A stretch of DNA of 64,000 nucleotides from Pseudomonadaceae bacterium SI-3 (GTDB lineage: Bacteria > Pseudomonadota > Gammaproteobacteria > Pseudomonadales > Pseudomonadaceae), in contig CP026511.1 of NCBI GenBank assembly GCA_004010935.1, forward strand, positions 1,798,001 through 1,862,000. The letters are read 5' to 3'. Positions 44,597 to 54,112 of the stretch are shown here, piece after piece (within the stretch, counting starts at the first letter, position 1; the number at the start of each line of letters is the position of its first letter). Below the pieces are notes generated by a model. That model searched no databases, had not been told where the DNA came from, and saw nothing but the letters and a program-made list of their open reading frames with translations. Made by a program: the position numbers and the translations under genes.

Positions 44597-45988
44597 TCAG
44601 CTGCGACTGGATTCGAGCATGGTCTCCGGTCGGACCCACTGGTCGAACTCCTCGTCGGTCAAATAGCCAAGCGCCAGCGCCGCTTCGCGCAGGGTAGTGC
44701 CTTCGGCATAGGCCTTCTTGGCGATCTCGGCCGCCTTGTCGTAACCGATGTGTGGGTTCAGTGCTGTCACCAGCATCAGCCCCCGCTCCAGATGCTCGGC
44801 CATGCGTGCCGCGTCCGGCTCGAGGCCGACGATGCAGTGGGTGTTGAAGTTTCGGCAACCATCGGCCAGCAGTCGGATCGATTCGAGCATGTTGTGCACG
44901 ATCACCGGCTTGAACACATTGAGCTGTAGATGGCCCTGGCTGGCGGCGAAGCCGACCGTCACGTCGTTGCCCATCACTTGGCAGGCAAGCATGGACAATG
45001 CCTCGCACTGCGTCGGGTTGACCTTGCCTGGCATGATCGAGCTGCCCGGCTCATTGGCTGGCAAACGCACTTCGGCGAAACCACCCCGCGGGCCCGAGCC
45101 GAGCAGGCGCAGGTCGTTGGCGATTTTCATCAGCGCCGTGGCCAGTGTTTTCAGGGCGCCGGAGAGTGCGACCAGCGGCTCATGGCCGGAAAGGGCGGCA
45201 AACTTGTTCGGCGCAGACACGAACGGAAGACCGGAGAGTGCCGCCAGTTCAGCAGCAATCGCTTCGGCGAAGCCATGCGGGGCGTTGAGACCAGTGCCCA
45301 CTGCGGTGCCGCCCTGGGCCAGTTCGTAAACGGCGGGCAGGGAATGTCGAATCGACTGTTCGGCGATATCCAGCTGGGCCACGAAGGCCGACAACTCCTG
45401 GCCAAAGGTCACTGGGGTTGCATCCATCATGTGGGTGCGCCCGGTTTTGACCAGCTGACCATAGCGTGCCGCCTGTTCAGCGATGCCGCCAGACAGCTCG
45501 GCGATGGCGGGCAACAGATCGTCTTGGATTGCTCGCGCAACGGCGATGTGCATGGCGGTGGGGAAGCAATCGTTGGAGCTCTGTGCGCGGTTGACGTGGT
45601 CGTTGGGGTGCACCGGGCTCTTGCCGCCACGTGCTCCGCCGGCCAGTTCATTGGCGCGCCCGGCAATGACCTCGTTGACGTTCATGTTGCTCTGGGTGCC
45701 GCTACCCGTCTGCCAGACCACCAGAGGAAACTGATCGTCGTGCTGGCCGTGGAGTATTTCGTCGGCGGCCTGTTCGATGAGACGCGCGATGTCCGGCGGT
45801 AGATCGCCTATGCGGTCGTTGACCCGCGCCGCGGCTTTCTTGATCAGCGCCAGCGCATGGCAGACGGCAAGGGGCATGCGCTGGTCGCCGATGGCGAAAT
45901 TGATCAGCGAGCGCTGTGTCTGGGCGCCCCAGTAAGCCTGTTCCGGGACTTCCACTGGACCCAGGCTGTCGGTTTCGGTGCGTGTCAT
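44597..45988 (-). CDS. fumC: Class II fumarate hydratase FumC
   Basis: Fumarase C of 463 aa interconverting fumarate and malate in the TCA cycle; oxygen-stable and iron-free. The superfamily signature [15 protein letters not shown] is exact. [28 protein letters not shown] and [18 protein letters not shown] (catalytic His region) are all present. The ATG at 45988 has GGAG at 6 nt; an earlier ATG at 46000 is possible. It is divergent from the DUF2059 gene. Confidence 0.94.
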   Translation of the reverse strand: MTRTETDSLGPVEVPEQAYWGAQTQRSLINFAIGDQRMPLAVCHALALIKKAAARVNDRIGDLPPDIARLIEQAADEILHGQHDDQFPLVVWQTGSGTQSNMNVNEVIAGRANELAGGARGGKSPVHPNDHVNRAQSSNDCFPTAMHIAVARAIQDDLLPAIAELSGGIAEQAARYGQLVKTGRTHMMDATPVTFGQELSAFVAQLDIAEQSIRHSLPAVYELAQGGTAVGTGLNAPHGFAEAIAAELAALSGLPFVSAPNKFAALSGHEPLVALSGALKTLATALMKIANDLRLLGSGPRGGFAEVRLPANEPGSSIMPGKVNPTQCEALSMLACQVMGNDVTVGFAASQGHLQLNVFKPVIVHNMLESIRLLADGCRNFNTHCIVGLEPDAARMAEHLERGLMLVTALNPHIGYDKAAEIAKKAYAEGTTLREAALALGYLTDEEFDQWVRPETMLESSRS

Positions 45989-46136
45989 GCCGTGCTCCAT
46001 CGATGAGGTATCCCTGTTAGGTTGCTGGCTGTGGGCACAGGTTCAATCTGGCCTGCAGCTGTTCCTTGAGCGCCGGGAACTCCGCGCGCAGAATGTGTCC
46101 ATTGAGGCTCACTTAACGATCGCCAAGGATCATCTC

Positions 46137-46646
46137 ATGCACATTCTTCGTACATTCGGCCTTTGTAGCGTTCTGTCGATGGCGCTGCTCAGCGGCCAGG
46201 CCAACGCTGACAGTGCGGGTCACCAGGCCCAGGCCGAGCGCTTCCTGGAGCTGGTCAACGCTGATCGACTCGCTGTGCCGGTGTATGCCCAGGTGCAGCA
46301 GATGTTCGCCGAGCGCTTCGAGCAGACCCAAGCGCCCATGAGCAAGCGCGCATTGCTCGAGCGCTACCAATCGAAGGCCGACGCCGCGCTGGACAAGGCC
46401 ATCGGTTGGGAGCAGGTCAAGCCGGACCTGATCACGCTCTACACCGAAACCTTCACCGAGCAGGAGCTCAGCCAGTTGAACGACTTCTACGAGTCGGCGC
46501 TTGGCAAGAAGATGCTGACCAAACTGCCGGAGCTGAATGCGCGTTCGGCGCAGGTTACCCAGGCCAAGCTGCAAAGCGCCGTGCCCCAGGTCAACAAGCT
46601 ACTGGCAGAGATGACTGCCGAACTCGATACTCAGAAAAAGCCCTGA
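46137..46646 (+). CDS. DUF2059 periplasmic protein
   Basis: A 169-aa exported protein with signal peptide (MHILRTFGLCSVLSMALLSG, cleavage near QANA) and a DUF2059 domain. It carries the typical helical motif VKPDLITLYTETFTEQELSQ, then LNDFYESALGKKML. It is probably periplasmic and of unknown function. AAGGA lies 7 nt before the ATG at 46137. The bolA gene follows after 13 bp, so they are probably one transcript. Confidence 0.88.
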   Translation: MHILRTFGLCSVLSMALLSGQANADSAGHQAQAERFLELVNADRLAVPVYAQVQQMFAERFEQTQAPMSKRALLERYQSKADAALDKAIGWEQVKPDLITLYTETFTEQELSQLNDFYESALGKKMLTKLPELNARSAQVTQAKLQSAVPQVNKLLAEMTAELDTQKKP

Positions 46647-46659
46647 CGGAGCCGCCCGG

Positions 46660-46959
46660 ATGTCCAAACTCGAATCCATCGAACAGACGCTGCAAAGCGC
46701 ACTGCAACCTCAGCATCTGCAAGTGCTGGACGAAAGCCACATGCACAGCCGCGGCCAGGAAACCCATTACAAGGCGGTGATCGTTAGCGAGCAGTTCGCC
46801 GGCCTGAATGCGGTCAAGCGCCACCAGCGCGCCTACGCTGCAATGGGCGATCTCATGCAGCAGATTCACGCCCTGGCGCTGCACACCTATACCCCGGAAG
46901 AGTGGGCCGAGCAGGGCGCCGCGCCTGCGTCACCGGTCTGTGCCGGGGGGCACAAATAA
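46660..46959 (+). CDS. bolA: BolA family protein
   Basis: A 99-aa BolA protein, which pairs with a monothiol glutaredoxin in Fe-S handling and acts as a stress morphogene. The conserved core is DESHMHSRGQETHYKAVIVS, then LNAVKRHQRAYAAMGDLM and HALALHTYTPEEWAEQ. The last block is characteristic of BolA proper rather than the IbaG type. A late cysteine occurs in SPVCAGGHK. It follows DUF2059 and precedes trhO on the same strand. Confidence 0.92.
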   Translation: MSKLESIEQTLQSALQPQHLQVLDESHMHSRGQETHYKAVIVSEQFAGLNAVKRHQRAYAAMGDLMQQIHALALHTYTPEEWAEQGAAPASPVCAGGHK

Positions 46960-46976
46960 CAAGCTGTCTGGCGGCT

Positions 46977-47005
46977 TTAGGCCTGATCAAGATTGTTGCT
47001 AGAAT
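46977..47005 (+). promoter_or_regulatory. Possible promoter of trhO
   Basis: TAGAAT (47000-47005) with the extended context TGTTGC before it is a good -10. The -35 (TTAGGC at 46977-46982, 17-bp spacer) is poor. The 14 bases around the -10 (46998-47011) are identical to those upstream of lpxL (19587-19600). Confidence 0.35.
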
Positions 47006-47092
47006 GCGCGCCGCGCCGGCTCACGCCGGCGTTGTCGTTTTCGCATTCCCGGTCCGCCCTTTGCGTGGGCGACCACTGGAGGAAGTACCCGC

Positions 47093-48028
47093 ATGACCCA
47101 GAAGATCGTCGTTGCGGCGCTGTACAAGTTCGTCTCTCTGCCGGACTACGTCGCGTTGCGTGAACCCCTGCTCGAAACCCTCGATGCCAACGGCATCAAA
47201 GGCACGCTTTTGCTGGCCGAAGAAGGCATCAACGGCACTGTGTCCGGCAGCCGTGAAGGGATCGATGCCTTGCTCGCCTGGTTCGGGACTGATGCGCGCC
47301 TGGCCGACATCGATCACAAGGAATCCTACTGCGACGAGCAGCCCTTCTACCGCACCAAGGTCAAGCTGAAGAAGGAAATCGTCACCCTGGGTGTGCCCGG
47401 CGTCGATCCCAACCAGCGCGTCGGCACCTATGTCGATCCGAAGGACTGGAATGCCCTGATCGGAGATCCGGAAGTGCTGTTGATCGATACCCGCAACGAC
47501 TACGAAGTGGCCATCGGTACCTTCGAAGGCGCAATCGACCCGCAAACCAAATCCTTCCGCGAGTTTCCCGATTACATCAAGGCGCACTACGACCCGGCCA
47601 AGCACAAGAAGGTCGCGATGTTCTGCACCGGTGGTATCCGCTGCGAGAAGGCTTCCAGCTACATGCTTGGCGAGGGCTTCGAGGAGGTTTATCACCTCAA
47701 GGGCGGCATCCTGAAATACCTCGAAGAAGTGCCGCAAGAAGAAACGCGCTGGCGCGGCGATTGCTTCGTGTTCGACAACCGGGTGACCGTCCGTCATGAC
47801 CTCACCGAGGGCGACTTCGACCAATGCCACGCCTGTCGTACACCGATCTCGCTGGAGGACCGCCAATCGGAGCACTACGCTCCAGGCATCAGCTGTCCCC
47901 ACTGCTGGGATAACCTCAGCGAAAAGACGCGTCATAGTGCGCGTGAGCGGCAGAAGCAGATCGAACTGGCGCTCGAGCGCAACCAGCCACACCCCATTGG
48001 CTACAACTATCGCAAGGCGGGTGTGTAA
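47093..48028 (+). CDS. trhO: tRNA U34 5-hydroxylase TrhO (rhodanese family)
   Basis: Rhodanese-domain protein of 311 aa of the TrhO (YceA) family, which forms 5-hydroxyuridine at tRNA position 34. An acylphosphatase-like N-terminal domain (residues 1-90, with [19 protein letters not shown]) precedes the rhodanese domain with the active-site loop [17 protein letters not shown]. Its catalytic Cys and the family-specific GGIRCEK are intact. The C-terminus has a paired-cysteine segment (CHACRTPIS and CPHCWDN) that may bind metal. Upstream, between 47010 and 47035, is a GC-rich hairpin after the proposed promoter. Confidence 0.92.
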   Translation: MTQKIVVAALYKFVSLPDYVALREPLLETLDANGIKGTLLLAEEGINGTVSGSREGIDALLAWFGTDARLADIDHKESYCDEQPFYRTKVKLKKEIVTLGVPGVDPNQRVGTYVDPKDWNALIGDPEVLLIDTRNDYEVAIGTFEGAIDPQTKSFREFPDYIKAHYDPAKHKKVAMFCTGGIRCEKASSYMLGEGFEEVYHLKGGILKYLEEVPQEETRWRGDCFVFDNRVTVRHDLTEGDFDQCHACRTPISLEDRQSEHYAPGISCPHCWDNLSEKTRHSARERQKQIELALERNQPHPIGYNYRKAGV

Positions 48029-48043
48029 CCGAGTACAGCCATG

Positions 48044-48062
48044 AAGCGCGCTACACGCGCTT
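48044..48062 (+). terminator. Short hairpin after trhO
   Basis: AAGCGCG-CTACA-CGCGCTT stem-loop followed by TACC, 15 bp past the trhO stop; a weak terminator candidate. Confidence 0.4.
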
Positions 48063-48086
48063 TACCCTGATAGAACCGGAGCGCCG

Positions 48087-48719
48087 ATGAGCAGCCGACT
48101 GATCTATGTGATGGACCCGATGTGCTCATGGTGCTGGGGTTTCGCGCCGGTCGTGCAGGCGCTGATCGAACAGGCCCAGGCGCGCGGGGTGGGTTCGGAG
48201 CTAGTGGCTGGTGGATTGCGCCAGGAACGTACCGCGATGGATCAGGCCGCTCGTGACCGCACTGCCTCCTACTGGCACGCAGTACATGAGGCGAGCGGCC
48301 AGCCTTTCAACTTCGAGGCGGGCTTGCCCGACGGGCTGGTCTACGATACCGAGCCGGCTTGCCGTGCGCTGGTTGCTGCACGTGATCTCGACAGCCAAGC
48401 CGCGTGGCGACTCGCTGGGCTGATCCAGCAGGCCTTCTACGTTGAGGGGCGCAACGTCACGCTGCCGCCGGAACTTGTCGAGCTGGCCGAGACCGCTGGA
48501 ATTCCGCGTATCGAGTTCGCCGACCGCTTCGATTCCCAGGCCGCACGTGATGCCACCGTTGCGGACTTTGAGTGGTCGCGCAATCTTGGTATTGCGGGAT
48601 TTCCTACCTTGCTGGCTGAACACGATGGCCAGCTGGCATTGGTGACGAACGGATTCCAACCGCTCGAAGCCCTATCACCGCTGCTGGCACGCTGGCTGGA
48701 TCACAATATCAATGCCTGA
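48087..48719 (+). CDS. DsbA-family thioredoxin-fold protein
   Basis: A 210-aa protein of the DsbA/FrnE-like family with a C-x-x-C site in MDPMCSWCWGFAPVV and the conserved cis-proline region in GIAGFPTLLAEHD. No signal peptide is present, so it is cytoplasmic, unlike DsbA itself. It may be a disulfide isomerase or reductase; the substrate is unknown. Its stop overlaps the start of the ABC exporter by 8 bp, suggesting coupled expression. Confidence 0.85.
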   Translation: MSSRLIYVMDPMCSWCWGFAPVVQALIEQAQARGVGSELVAGGLRQERTAMDQAARDRTASYWHAVHEASGQPFNFEAGLPDGLVYDTEPACRALVAARDLDSQAAWRLAGLIQQAFYVEGRNVTLPPELVELAETAGIPRIEFADRFDSQAARDATVADFEWSRNLGIAGFPTLLAEHDGQLALVTNGFQPLEALSPLLARWLDHNINA

Positions 48720-50493
48720 TCAGCTCAGCTGGGCCGAAATTCGCCGCCTCGCCCTTCACCATCGCAAAGCCCTGGTACTGGCCAATCTGGTCGCGGTGCT
48801 AGCGACGCTTTGCAGCGTGCCGATTCCCTTGTTGTTGCCGTTGCTGGTCGACGAGGTGTTGTTGAAGCAGGGCGACGCCGCGCTGGAGGTCATGAACAAC
48901 TTTCTTCCGGCGGAGTGGCAGACCGCCGTCGGCTATATCGGCCTGATGCTTTGCATAACGCTGTTGCTGCGCGCATCGGCTTTGATTTTCAACGTTCTGC
49001 AGGCGCGTCTGTTTGCCCGATTATCAAAGGATCTGGTCTATCGCATCCGAGTACGGCTGATCGAGCGGCTCAAGCGTATTGCGCTGAGCGAGTACGAAAG
49101 CCTGGGTGGGGGGACCGTCGCGGCGCATCTGGTCACCGATCTTGAGACTATCGATAAATTCATCGGCGAGACCCTCAGCCGGTTGTTGGTCGCCGTGCTC
49201 TCGATTGCCGGTACGGCGGCGATCCTGCTGTGGATGCATTGGCAGCTGGCGCTGTTGATCCTGTTGTTCAATCCTCTGGTGATCTACGCCACGGTGCAGC
49301 TGGGCAAGCGCGTCAAACACCTGAAGAAACTGGAGAACGACAGCACGTCGTTATTCACCCAGGCGCTCACCGAAACGCTAGATGCGATTCAGGAAGTGCG
49401 CGCCGGCAACCGCCAGGGGTTCTTTCTCGGACGCCTCGGCCTGCGCGCGCGGGAAGTGCGTGATTTCGCGGTGGCCTCGCAGTGGAAGACAGACGCCTCC
49501 AACCGCGCCAGTGGCCTGCTGTTCCAGTTCGGTATCGACATCTTCCGTGCCGCGGCCATGCTCACGGTGCTGTTTTCGGACCTGTCTATCGGACAGATGC
49601 TCGCGGTGTTCAGCTACCTGTGGTTCATGATCGGCCCGGTGGAGCAGCTGCTCAATCTGCAGTACGCCTTCTACGCGGCGGGCGGTGCGCTAAGCCGCAT
49701 CAACCAGCTGCTGGCGCGTGCCGACGAGCCGCAATATCCCGGTGGTCAGGATCCGTTCGTTGGTCGCGATACCGTCGACATTCAAGTCCAGGGGCTGCGT
49801 TTCTCCTATCAGGATGAGCCGGTCCTGGAAGGGCTGGATTTGACCATCGCGGCGGGTGAGAAGGTGGCCATCGTCGGTGCCAGCGGCGGCGGCAAGAGCA
49901 CCCTGGTGCAGTTGCTGCTGGGGCTCTATCAGCCGCAGGCCGGACATATTCGTTATGCAGGGGTCGAGGTGCAGGATATCGGGCTGCCAACGGTTCGCGA
50001 CAACGTCGCCGTGGTACTGCAGCATCCGGCCCTGTTCAACGACACGGTGCGCGCCAATCTGCTGATGGGGCGCGAGCGGGACGATCAGGCATGCTGGCGT
50101 GCGCTGGAAATAGCTCAGCTGGCCGATACGATCCGGCAGCTGCCAGCCGGACTGGACAGCATCGTTGGTCGTTCCGGTGTTCGCCTCTCAGGGGGACAAC
50201 GACAACGACTGGCGGTGGCGCGCATGGTGCTGGCTGAGCCCAAAGTGGTCATCCTTGATGAGGCTACGTCGGCTCTGGATGCGGCCACCGAGTATGCCCT
50301 GCATCAGGGACTCAACCGTTTCCTGCAAGGGCGCACGACGCTGATCATCGCCCACCGTTTGTCGGCGGTGAAACAGGCCGATCGGGTGCTCGTTTTCGAC
50401 GGCGGGCGCATTGCGGAGCAGGGCGATCACCAGCAGCTGATTGCTGACGGCGGGCTCTACGCCAAGCTTTACGGGCATCTTCAGCAACATTGA
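48712..50493 (+). CDS. ABC exporter, fused membrane and ATPase domains
   Basis: Half-transporter of 593 aa (MsbA/MDR-like). Six membrane helices occupy about residues 20-310. The nucleotide-binding domain has Walker A IVGASGGGKSTLVQLLLG, a Q-loop near VAVVLQHPALF, signature RLSGGQRQRL, Walker B VVILDEATSALDAAT and H-loop IIAHRLSAVK. All ATPase residues are intact, so it should work as a homodimer. The cargo is unknown. It overlaps the DsbA-family gene at its start, which hints at export of a thiol-containing or redox-active substrate; this is speculative. Confidence 0.9.
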   Translation: MPDQLSWAEIRRLALHHRKALVLANLVAVLATLCSVPIPLLLPLLVDEVLLKQGDAALEVMNNFLPAEWQTAVGYIGLMLCITLLLRASALIFNVLQARLFARLSKDLVYRIRVRLIERLKRIALSEYESLGGGTVAAHLVTDLETIDKFIGETLSRLLVAVLSIAGTAAILLWMHWQLALLILLFNPLVIYATVQLGKRVKHLKKLENDSTSLFTQALTETLDAIQEVRAGNRQGFFLGRLGLRAREVRDFAVASQWKTDASNRASGLLFQFGIDIFRAAAMLTVLFSDLSIGQMLAVFSYLWFMIGPVEQLLNLQYAFYAAGGALSRINQLLARADEPQYPGGQDPFVGRDTVDIQVQGLRFSYQDEPVLEGLDLTIAAGEKVAIVGASGGGKSTLVQLLLGLYQPQAGHIRYAGVEVQDIGLPTVRDNVAVVLQHPALFNDTVRANLLMGRERDDQACWRALEIAQLADTIRQLPAGLDSIVGRSGVRLSGGQRQRLAVARMVLAEPKVVILDEATSALDAATEYALHQGLNRFLQGRTTLIIAHRLSAVKQADRVLVFDGGRIAEQGDHQQLIADGGLYAKLYGHLQQH

Positions 50494-50652
50494 GGCTGGT
50501 ATCGGGCACAACCCTGAGCGCGCAGTGCCAGCCGGCTCAGTGCGCGCTGGCAAATTGACGTCAATTCCTGATTAAATTGCGCCGCTTTCGCATTCAACTT
50601 TAGTCGCAACCTGCCGACTCCATAAGCGCGCTTACTTTTTAGGGATTCTCTG

Positions 50653-52602
50653 ATGCAGTCCGTCGATTTTTTCGCCAACCTTTCTGTCGGCAAGAAGCTG
50701 CTGCTTGGCTTCGCCATGGTCCTGCTGTTGACTTTGGGTGTCGCCGGGACCGGCTTTTACGCCGTGGACTCGATCCTGAATCGCTCATATCAGATGAATC
50801 AGCTGTTACGGATCAACGCTGCGATTCTGGAGGCCCGTGGCCTGGAGCGCGACTTTGCACTGACTCGCAGTGACGAATCCGCCGCAACCTTGCGCAGCAC
50901 CCTGGCCAAGCTCAATCAAGAGCTGGACGAGCTTGCGCAAAGCTCGTCTGAAGAAGACCAGCAGAAGCTGGAGCAGATTCGCAGCGATGCGGCCGTCTAT
51001 GCCGATAACTTCACTCAGTACGGTGAGCTGATCAGCAAAGGTGTGGTGCTTCGCGAGCGTATGGCCGATGCCGCACAAAAAAGCCGTGAAGAGTTTGAAT
51101 ACATCGAACTGGATATGTACGACGCCGTGCGCGTATTGCGTCTGGAAGGTGACCACTTGAAGGGCAGCGACCCGCTGACCATCGCCGAAGCGGCGTCCGG
51201 GCTGACCAAGCGCATCCTCGATCTGCGTACCTTCGAAAGCATGTTCATCGCCCATAGCGCGCAAGCCGCGGTGGACAGCTGGAACGAGTCCTATGCGGAC
51301 GTGACCACCATCGGCAGCAGTCTGAAAACCTGGCTCAACGACGAGCAGAAAGCCACCATGGATGGTGCGCTCAACGCTCTAGCGGCCTATCAGCAGGCGT
51401 TTGGTGAGTTCCGCAACAACCGCGCCGAGCGCATCGCGCTCGAGCAAGCGATGGTGGGCCAGGCTCAGCGCATCCTGGATACGGCCGATCAGGCATTGGC
51501 GGGTGCCACCGAGGCCATGCAGGAGCAGCGCCGCAGTGCCTACACCTGGCTCGGAATCATCAGCGTTCTGGCCGTGGTAATTGGGCTGGTGGCCGCGACG
51601 GCGATCTCCCGCATGATCGTCGTACCGCTGCGCTACACCGTACAGCTGGCGCAGCGCGTGGCCGAGGGCGACCTGACCCAGTCGCAGAAGGTGACCCGTC
51701 GCGACGAACTCGGCCAGCTGCAGAAAGCGATGTCCGACATGACTGAGAGCCTGCGCACCTTGATCGGCCGCATCGGTGGTGGCGTCGGTCAGATTGCTAC
51801 CGCCGCGGAGCAGTTGTCCGCGGTGACGGCGCAGACCAGTGCTGGCGTTCAGAAGCAGCGGGTCGAGACTGAACAGGTCGCTACCGCCATGCACGAAATG
51901 GCAGCGACCGTTCAGGAAGTCGCGCAGAATGCGGAGCAGGCATCGCATGCAGCCCGCGAGGCCGACCAGCAGGCGCGCCAGGGCGACCGCGTCGTTCAGG
52001 AGGCTATCGGTCAGATCGGCAGCTTGTCTGGCGAGGTCGAGCATTCCGCTCATGCCATCGAAGAGCTGAATACCGAAAGCGGTCGTATCGGCACCGTGTT
52101 GGAAGTGATTCGTGCGGTGGCTGAACAGACCAACCTGCTCGCACTCAACGCGGCGATCGAAGCCGCCCGCGCCGGTGAACAGGGCCGCGGTTTCGCCGTG
52201 GTGGCTGATGAGGTCCGCGCCCTGGCTCGCCGCACGCACGACTCCACCGAGGAAATCGAAGGCCTGATCGCCAACCTGCAGCGCGTAGCGCAAAAGGCCG
52301 TTGAGCAAATGCAGACCAGCCGTAACCTGACCCAACGCACCGTCGATCTGGCCAGCGAAGCAGGCATCGCGCTGGGCCGCATCACCGAGTCGGTTTCGAC
52401 CATCGAGCAGATGAACCAGCAGATCGCGGCGGCAGCTGAGCAGCAGAGCGCCGTCGCTGAGAACATCTCCGAGAGCGTGACCCGTGTTCGCGACATTGGC
52501 GAGCAAAGCGCCAGCGGCAGCGAGCAGACCGCTGCGTCCAGTGCCGAGCTGGCGCGCTTGGGCGTCGAACTGCAAGGGCTAGTGGCGCGCTTCCGCACCT
52601 GA
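50653..52602 (+). CDS. Methyl-accepting chemotaxis protein with HBM-type sensor
   Basis: Chemoreceptor of 649 aa. TM1 is at about residues 14-34 ([20 protein letters not shown]). A roughly 260-residue helical periplasmic domain (about 40-290) resembles the helical bimodular (HBM) type of McpS, which binds TCA-cycle acids. TM2 is about 300-320 ([20 protein letters not shown]). A HAMP domain (about 320-375) and the signalling domain follow, with the highly conserved tip [20 protein letters not shown] and [15 protein letters not shown]. It has its own terminator. The ligand is inferred from domain type only. Confidence 0.9.
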   Translation: MQSVDFFANLSVGKKLLLGFAMVLLLTLGVAGTGFYAVDSILNRSYQMNQLLRINAAILEARGLERDFALTRSDESAATLRSTLAKLNQELDELAQSSSEEDQQKLEQIRSDAAVYADNFTQYGELISKGVVLRERMADAAQKSREEFEYIELDMYDAVRVLRLEGDHLKGSDPLTIAEAASGLTKRILDLRTFESMFIAHSAQAAVDSWNESYADVTTIGSSLKTWLNDEQKATMDGALNALAAYQQAFGEFRNNRAERIALEQAMVGQAQRILDTADQALAGATEAMQEQRRSAYTWLGIISVLAVVIGLVAATAISRMIVVPLRYTVQLAQRVAEGDLTQSQKVTRRDELGQLQKAMSDMTESLRTLIGRIGGGVGQIATAAEQLSAVTAQTSAGVQKQRVETEQVATAMHEMAATVQEVAQNAEQASHAAREADQQARQGDRVVQEAIGQIGSLSGEVEHSAHAIEELNTESGRIGTVLEVIRAVAEQTNLLALNAAIEAARAGEQGRGFAVVADEVRALARRTHDSTEEIEGLIANLQRVAQKAVEQMQTSRNLTQRTVDLASEAGIALGRITESVSTIEQMNQQIAAAAEQQSAVAENISESVTRVRDIGEQSASGSEQTAASSAELARLGVELQGLVARFRT

Positions 52603-52621
52603 GTTTTTCTCTGCAGCAGCG

Positions 52622-52647
52622 AAGCCCCGGCTCTTGCCGGGGCTTTG
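52622..52647 (+). terminator. Terminator of the chemoreceptor gene
   Basis: Perfect stem AAGCCCCGGC-TCTT-GCCGGGGCTT with a short T run, 20 bp after the stop. Confidence 0.8.
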
Positions 52648-52783
52648 TCGCTTATGGCGCTGAACTCCGGCGAGACTCCACCTATCTAGAAAGGTGACGC
52701 GGCTGCGGCTGCATGCTCGGGAGAAGAAGATTGAACGCCTTGTCGCTTGCCGGTTTCTGCCTCGAAATCGAGGCTGCCCAACG

Positions 52784-54112
52784 ATGAAAACCAACGTATT
52801 CGCTGCGGGCGAGTCCCGGCTGAAGCAAGCGATCACTGGCCCAGCGCTGTTTCTGTTCATCCTCGGTGACGTGCTGGGTGCCGGCGTGTATGCGCTGGTC
52901 GGCAAGATTGCTGGTGAAGCAGGCGGGGCGGTCTGGGTGCCGCTGCTGGTCGCGCTGGGTTTCGCCATGCTCACTGCGGCGTCTTACGCATAGCTGGTCA
53001 CTAAGTATCCAAAGGCCGGCGGCGCTGCGGTATTTGCCGAGCGGGCATTTGGCAAACCATTAGTGTCCTTTCTGGTGGGCTTTTGCATGTTGGCTGCGGG
53101 TGTGACAAGCGCGGCGGGATTGTCCCTGGCGTTTGCTGGCGATTACCTCGGTGCCTTTTTCGACACCCCGGCGGTGCCGACTGCGCTGGTGTTTCTCGCG
53201 ATCGTTGCGCTGCTGAACGCTCGTGGCATCAAGGAGTCGCTGGGAGCCAACGCGGTAATGACAGTGATCGAAGTGTCCGGCCTGTTGTTCGTGGTGGTGC
53301 TGGCCGCACGCTTCCTTATGAGCGGGCAGGGCGAGCCGTCGCGGGTATTGGAGTTCGCGCCTGGCGTGTCGCCTGCGATCGCCGTACTTGGCGCGGCGCT
53401 GATCGCTTTCTATTCCTTTGTCGGCTTCGAGGTGTCAGCCAACGTGGCCGAAGAGGTCAAAGATGTGCGCCGCAACTACCCGCGCGCGCTGTTCGGTGCG
53501 TTGTTGGTGGCGGGGCTGGTCTACGTGGGGGTTGGTATCGCAGCCACGGCGATACTCCCGCCAGCGGCCTTGGCGGAATCATCCGCGCCCTTGCTCGACG
53601 TGGTGCGCGCCACCGGTTATGCCGTGCCGCACTGGCTATTCGCGGCGGTAGCGCTAGTGGCGGTCGCCAATGGCGCGCTGCTCACCATGATCATGTCCAG
53701 CCGGTTGGCCTACGGTATGGCCGACGAGGGGCTGCTGCCCTCTGTTCTGACCCGCGTACTGCCTGAACGGCGCACGCCTTGGCTGGCAATCGTGCTGACC
53801 ACATTGTTAGCAATGATTCTGACCGTGACCGGTACGCTGACAGCCCTGGCGGAGACAGTAGTGCTGCTGCTGTTGTTCGTATTCATGAGCACCAATGTCG
53901 CGGTGCTGGTGTTGCGCAAGGACAAGATCGACGCGCCGCATTTTCGCACGCCGACCCTTCTGCCTGTCCTGGCGATCCTCTCCTGTCTGGTGTTGCTGTC
54001 CCAGCAAGGCGCCGGCACCTGGTTGCGTGCCGGGCTGTTGATGGCGCTGGGTGCCTTGCTCTATGGAATCGGGCATTGGCGTAAAGGGCGCGCGGCGGTT
54101 AGCGTTGATTGA
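52784..54112 (+). pseudogene. APC-family amino-acid permease interrupted by an in-frame TAG
   Basis: A 442-residue amino acid-polyamine-organocation permease frame. MKTNVFAAGESRLKQAITGP and LGDVLGAGVYALVGKIAGE open the family's first helices; after the break come LVTKYPKAGGAAVF and GVTSAAGLSLAFAGDYLGAF. The reading frame is complete except for TAG at 52991-52993 (codon 70), where family members have Glu (SYAELVTKYPKAGG); one G-to-T change explains it. The 373 codons behind it are undamaged. A restart at the GTG at 53063 would lack the first two or three helices. This looks like a recent inactivation or a base-call error. The 3' end overlaps the YdjM-type gene. Confidence 0.85.

Noticed and set aside
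53643-53654. Another ops-like GGCGGTAGCGC, plus further GGCGGTAG copies near 19050 and 19139
   Set aside because: They lie inside coding sequence without a polysaccharide operon downstream. They show that the 8-mer arises by chance in this GC-rich DNA.
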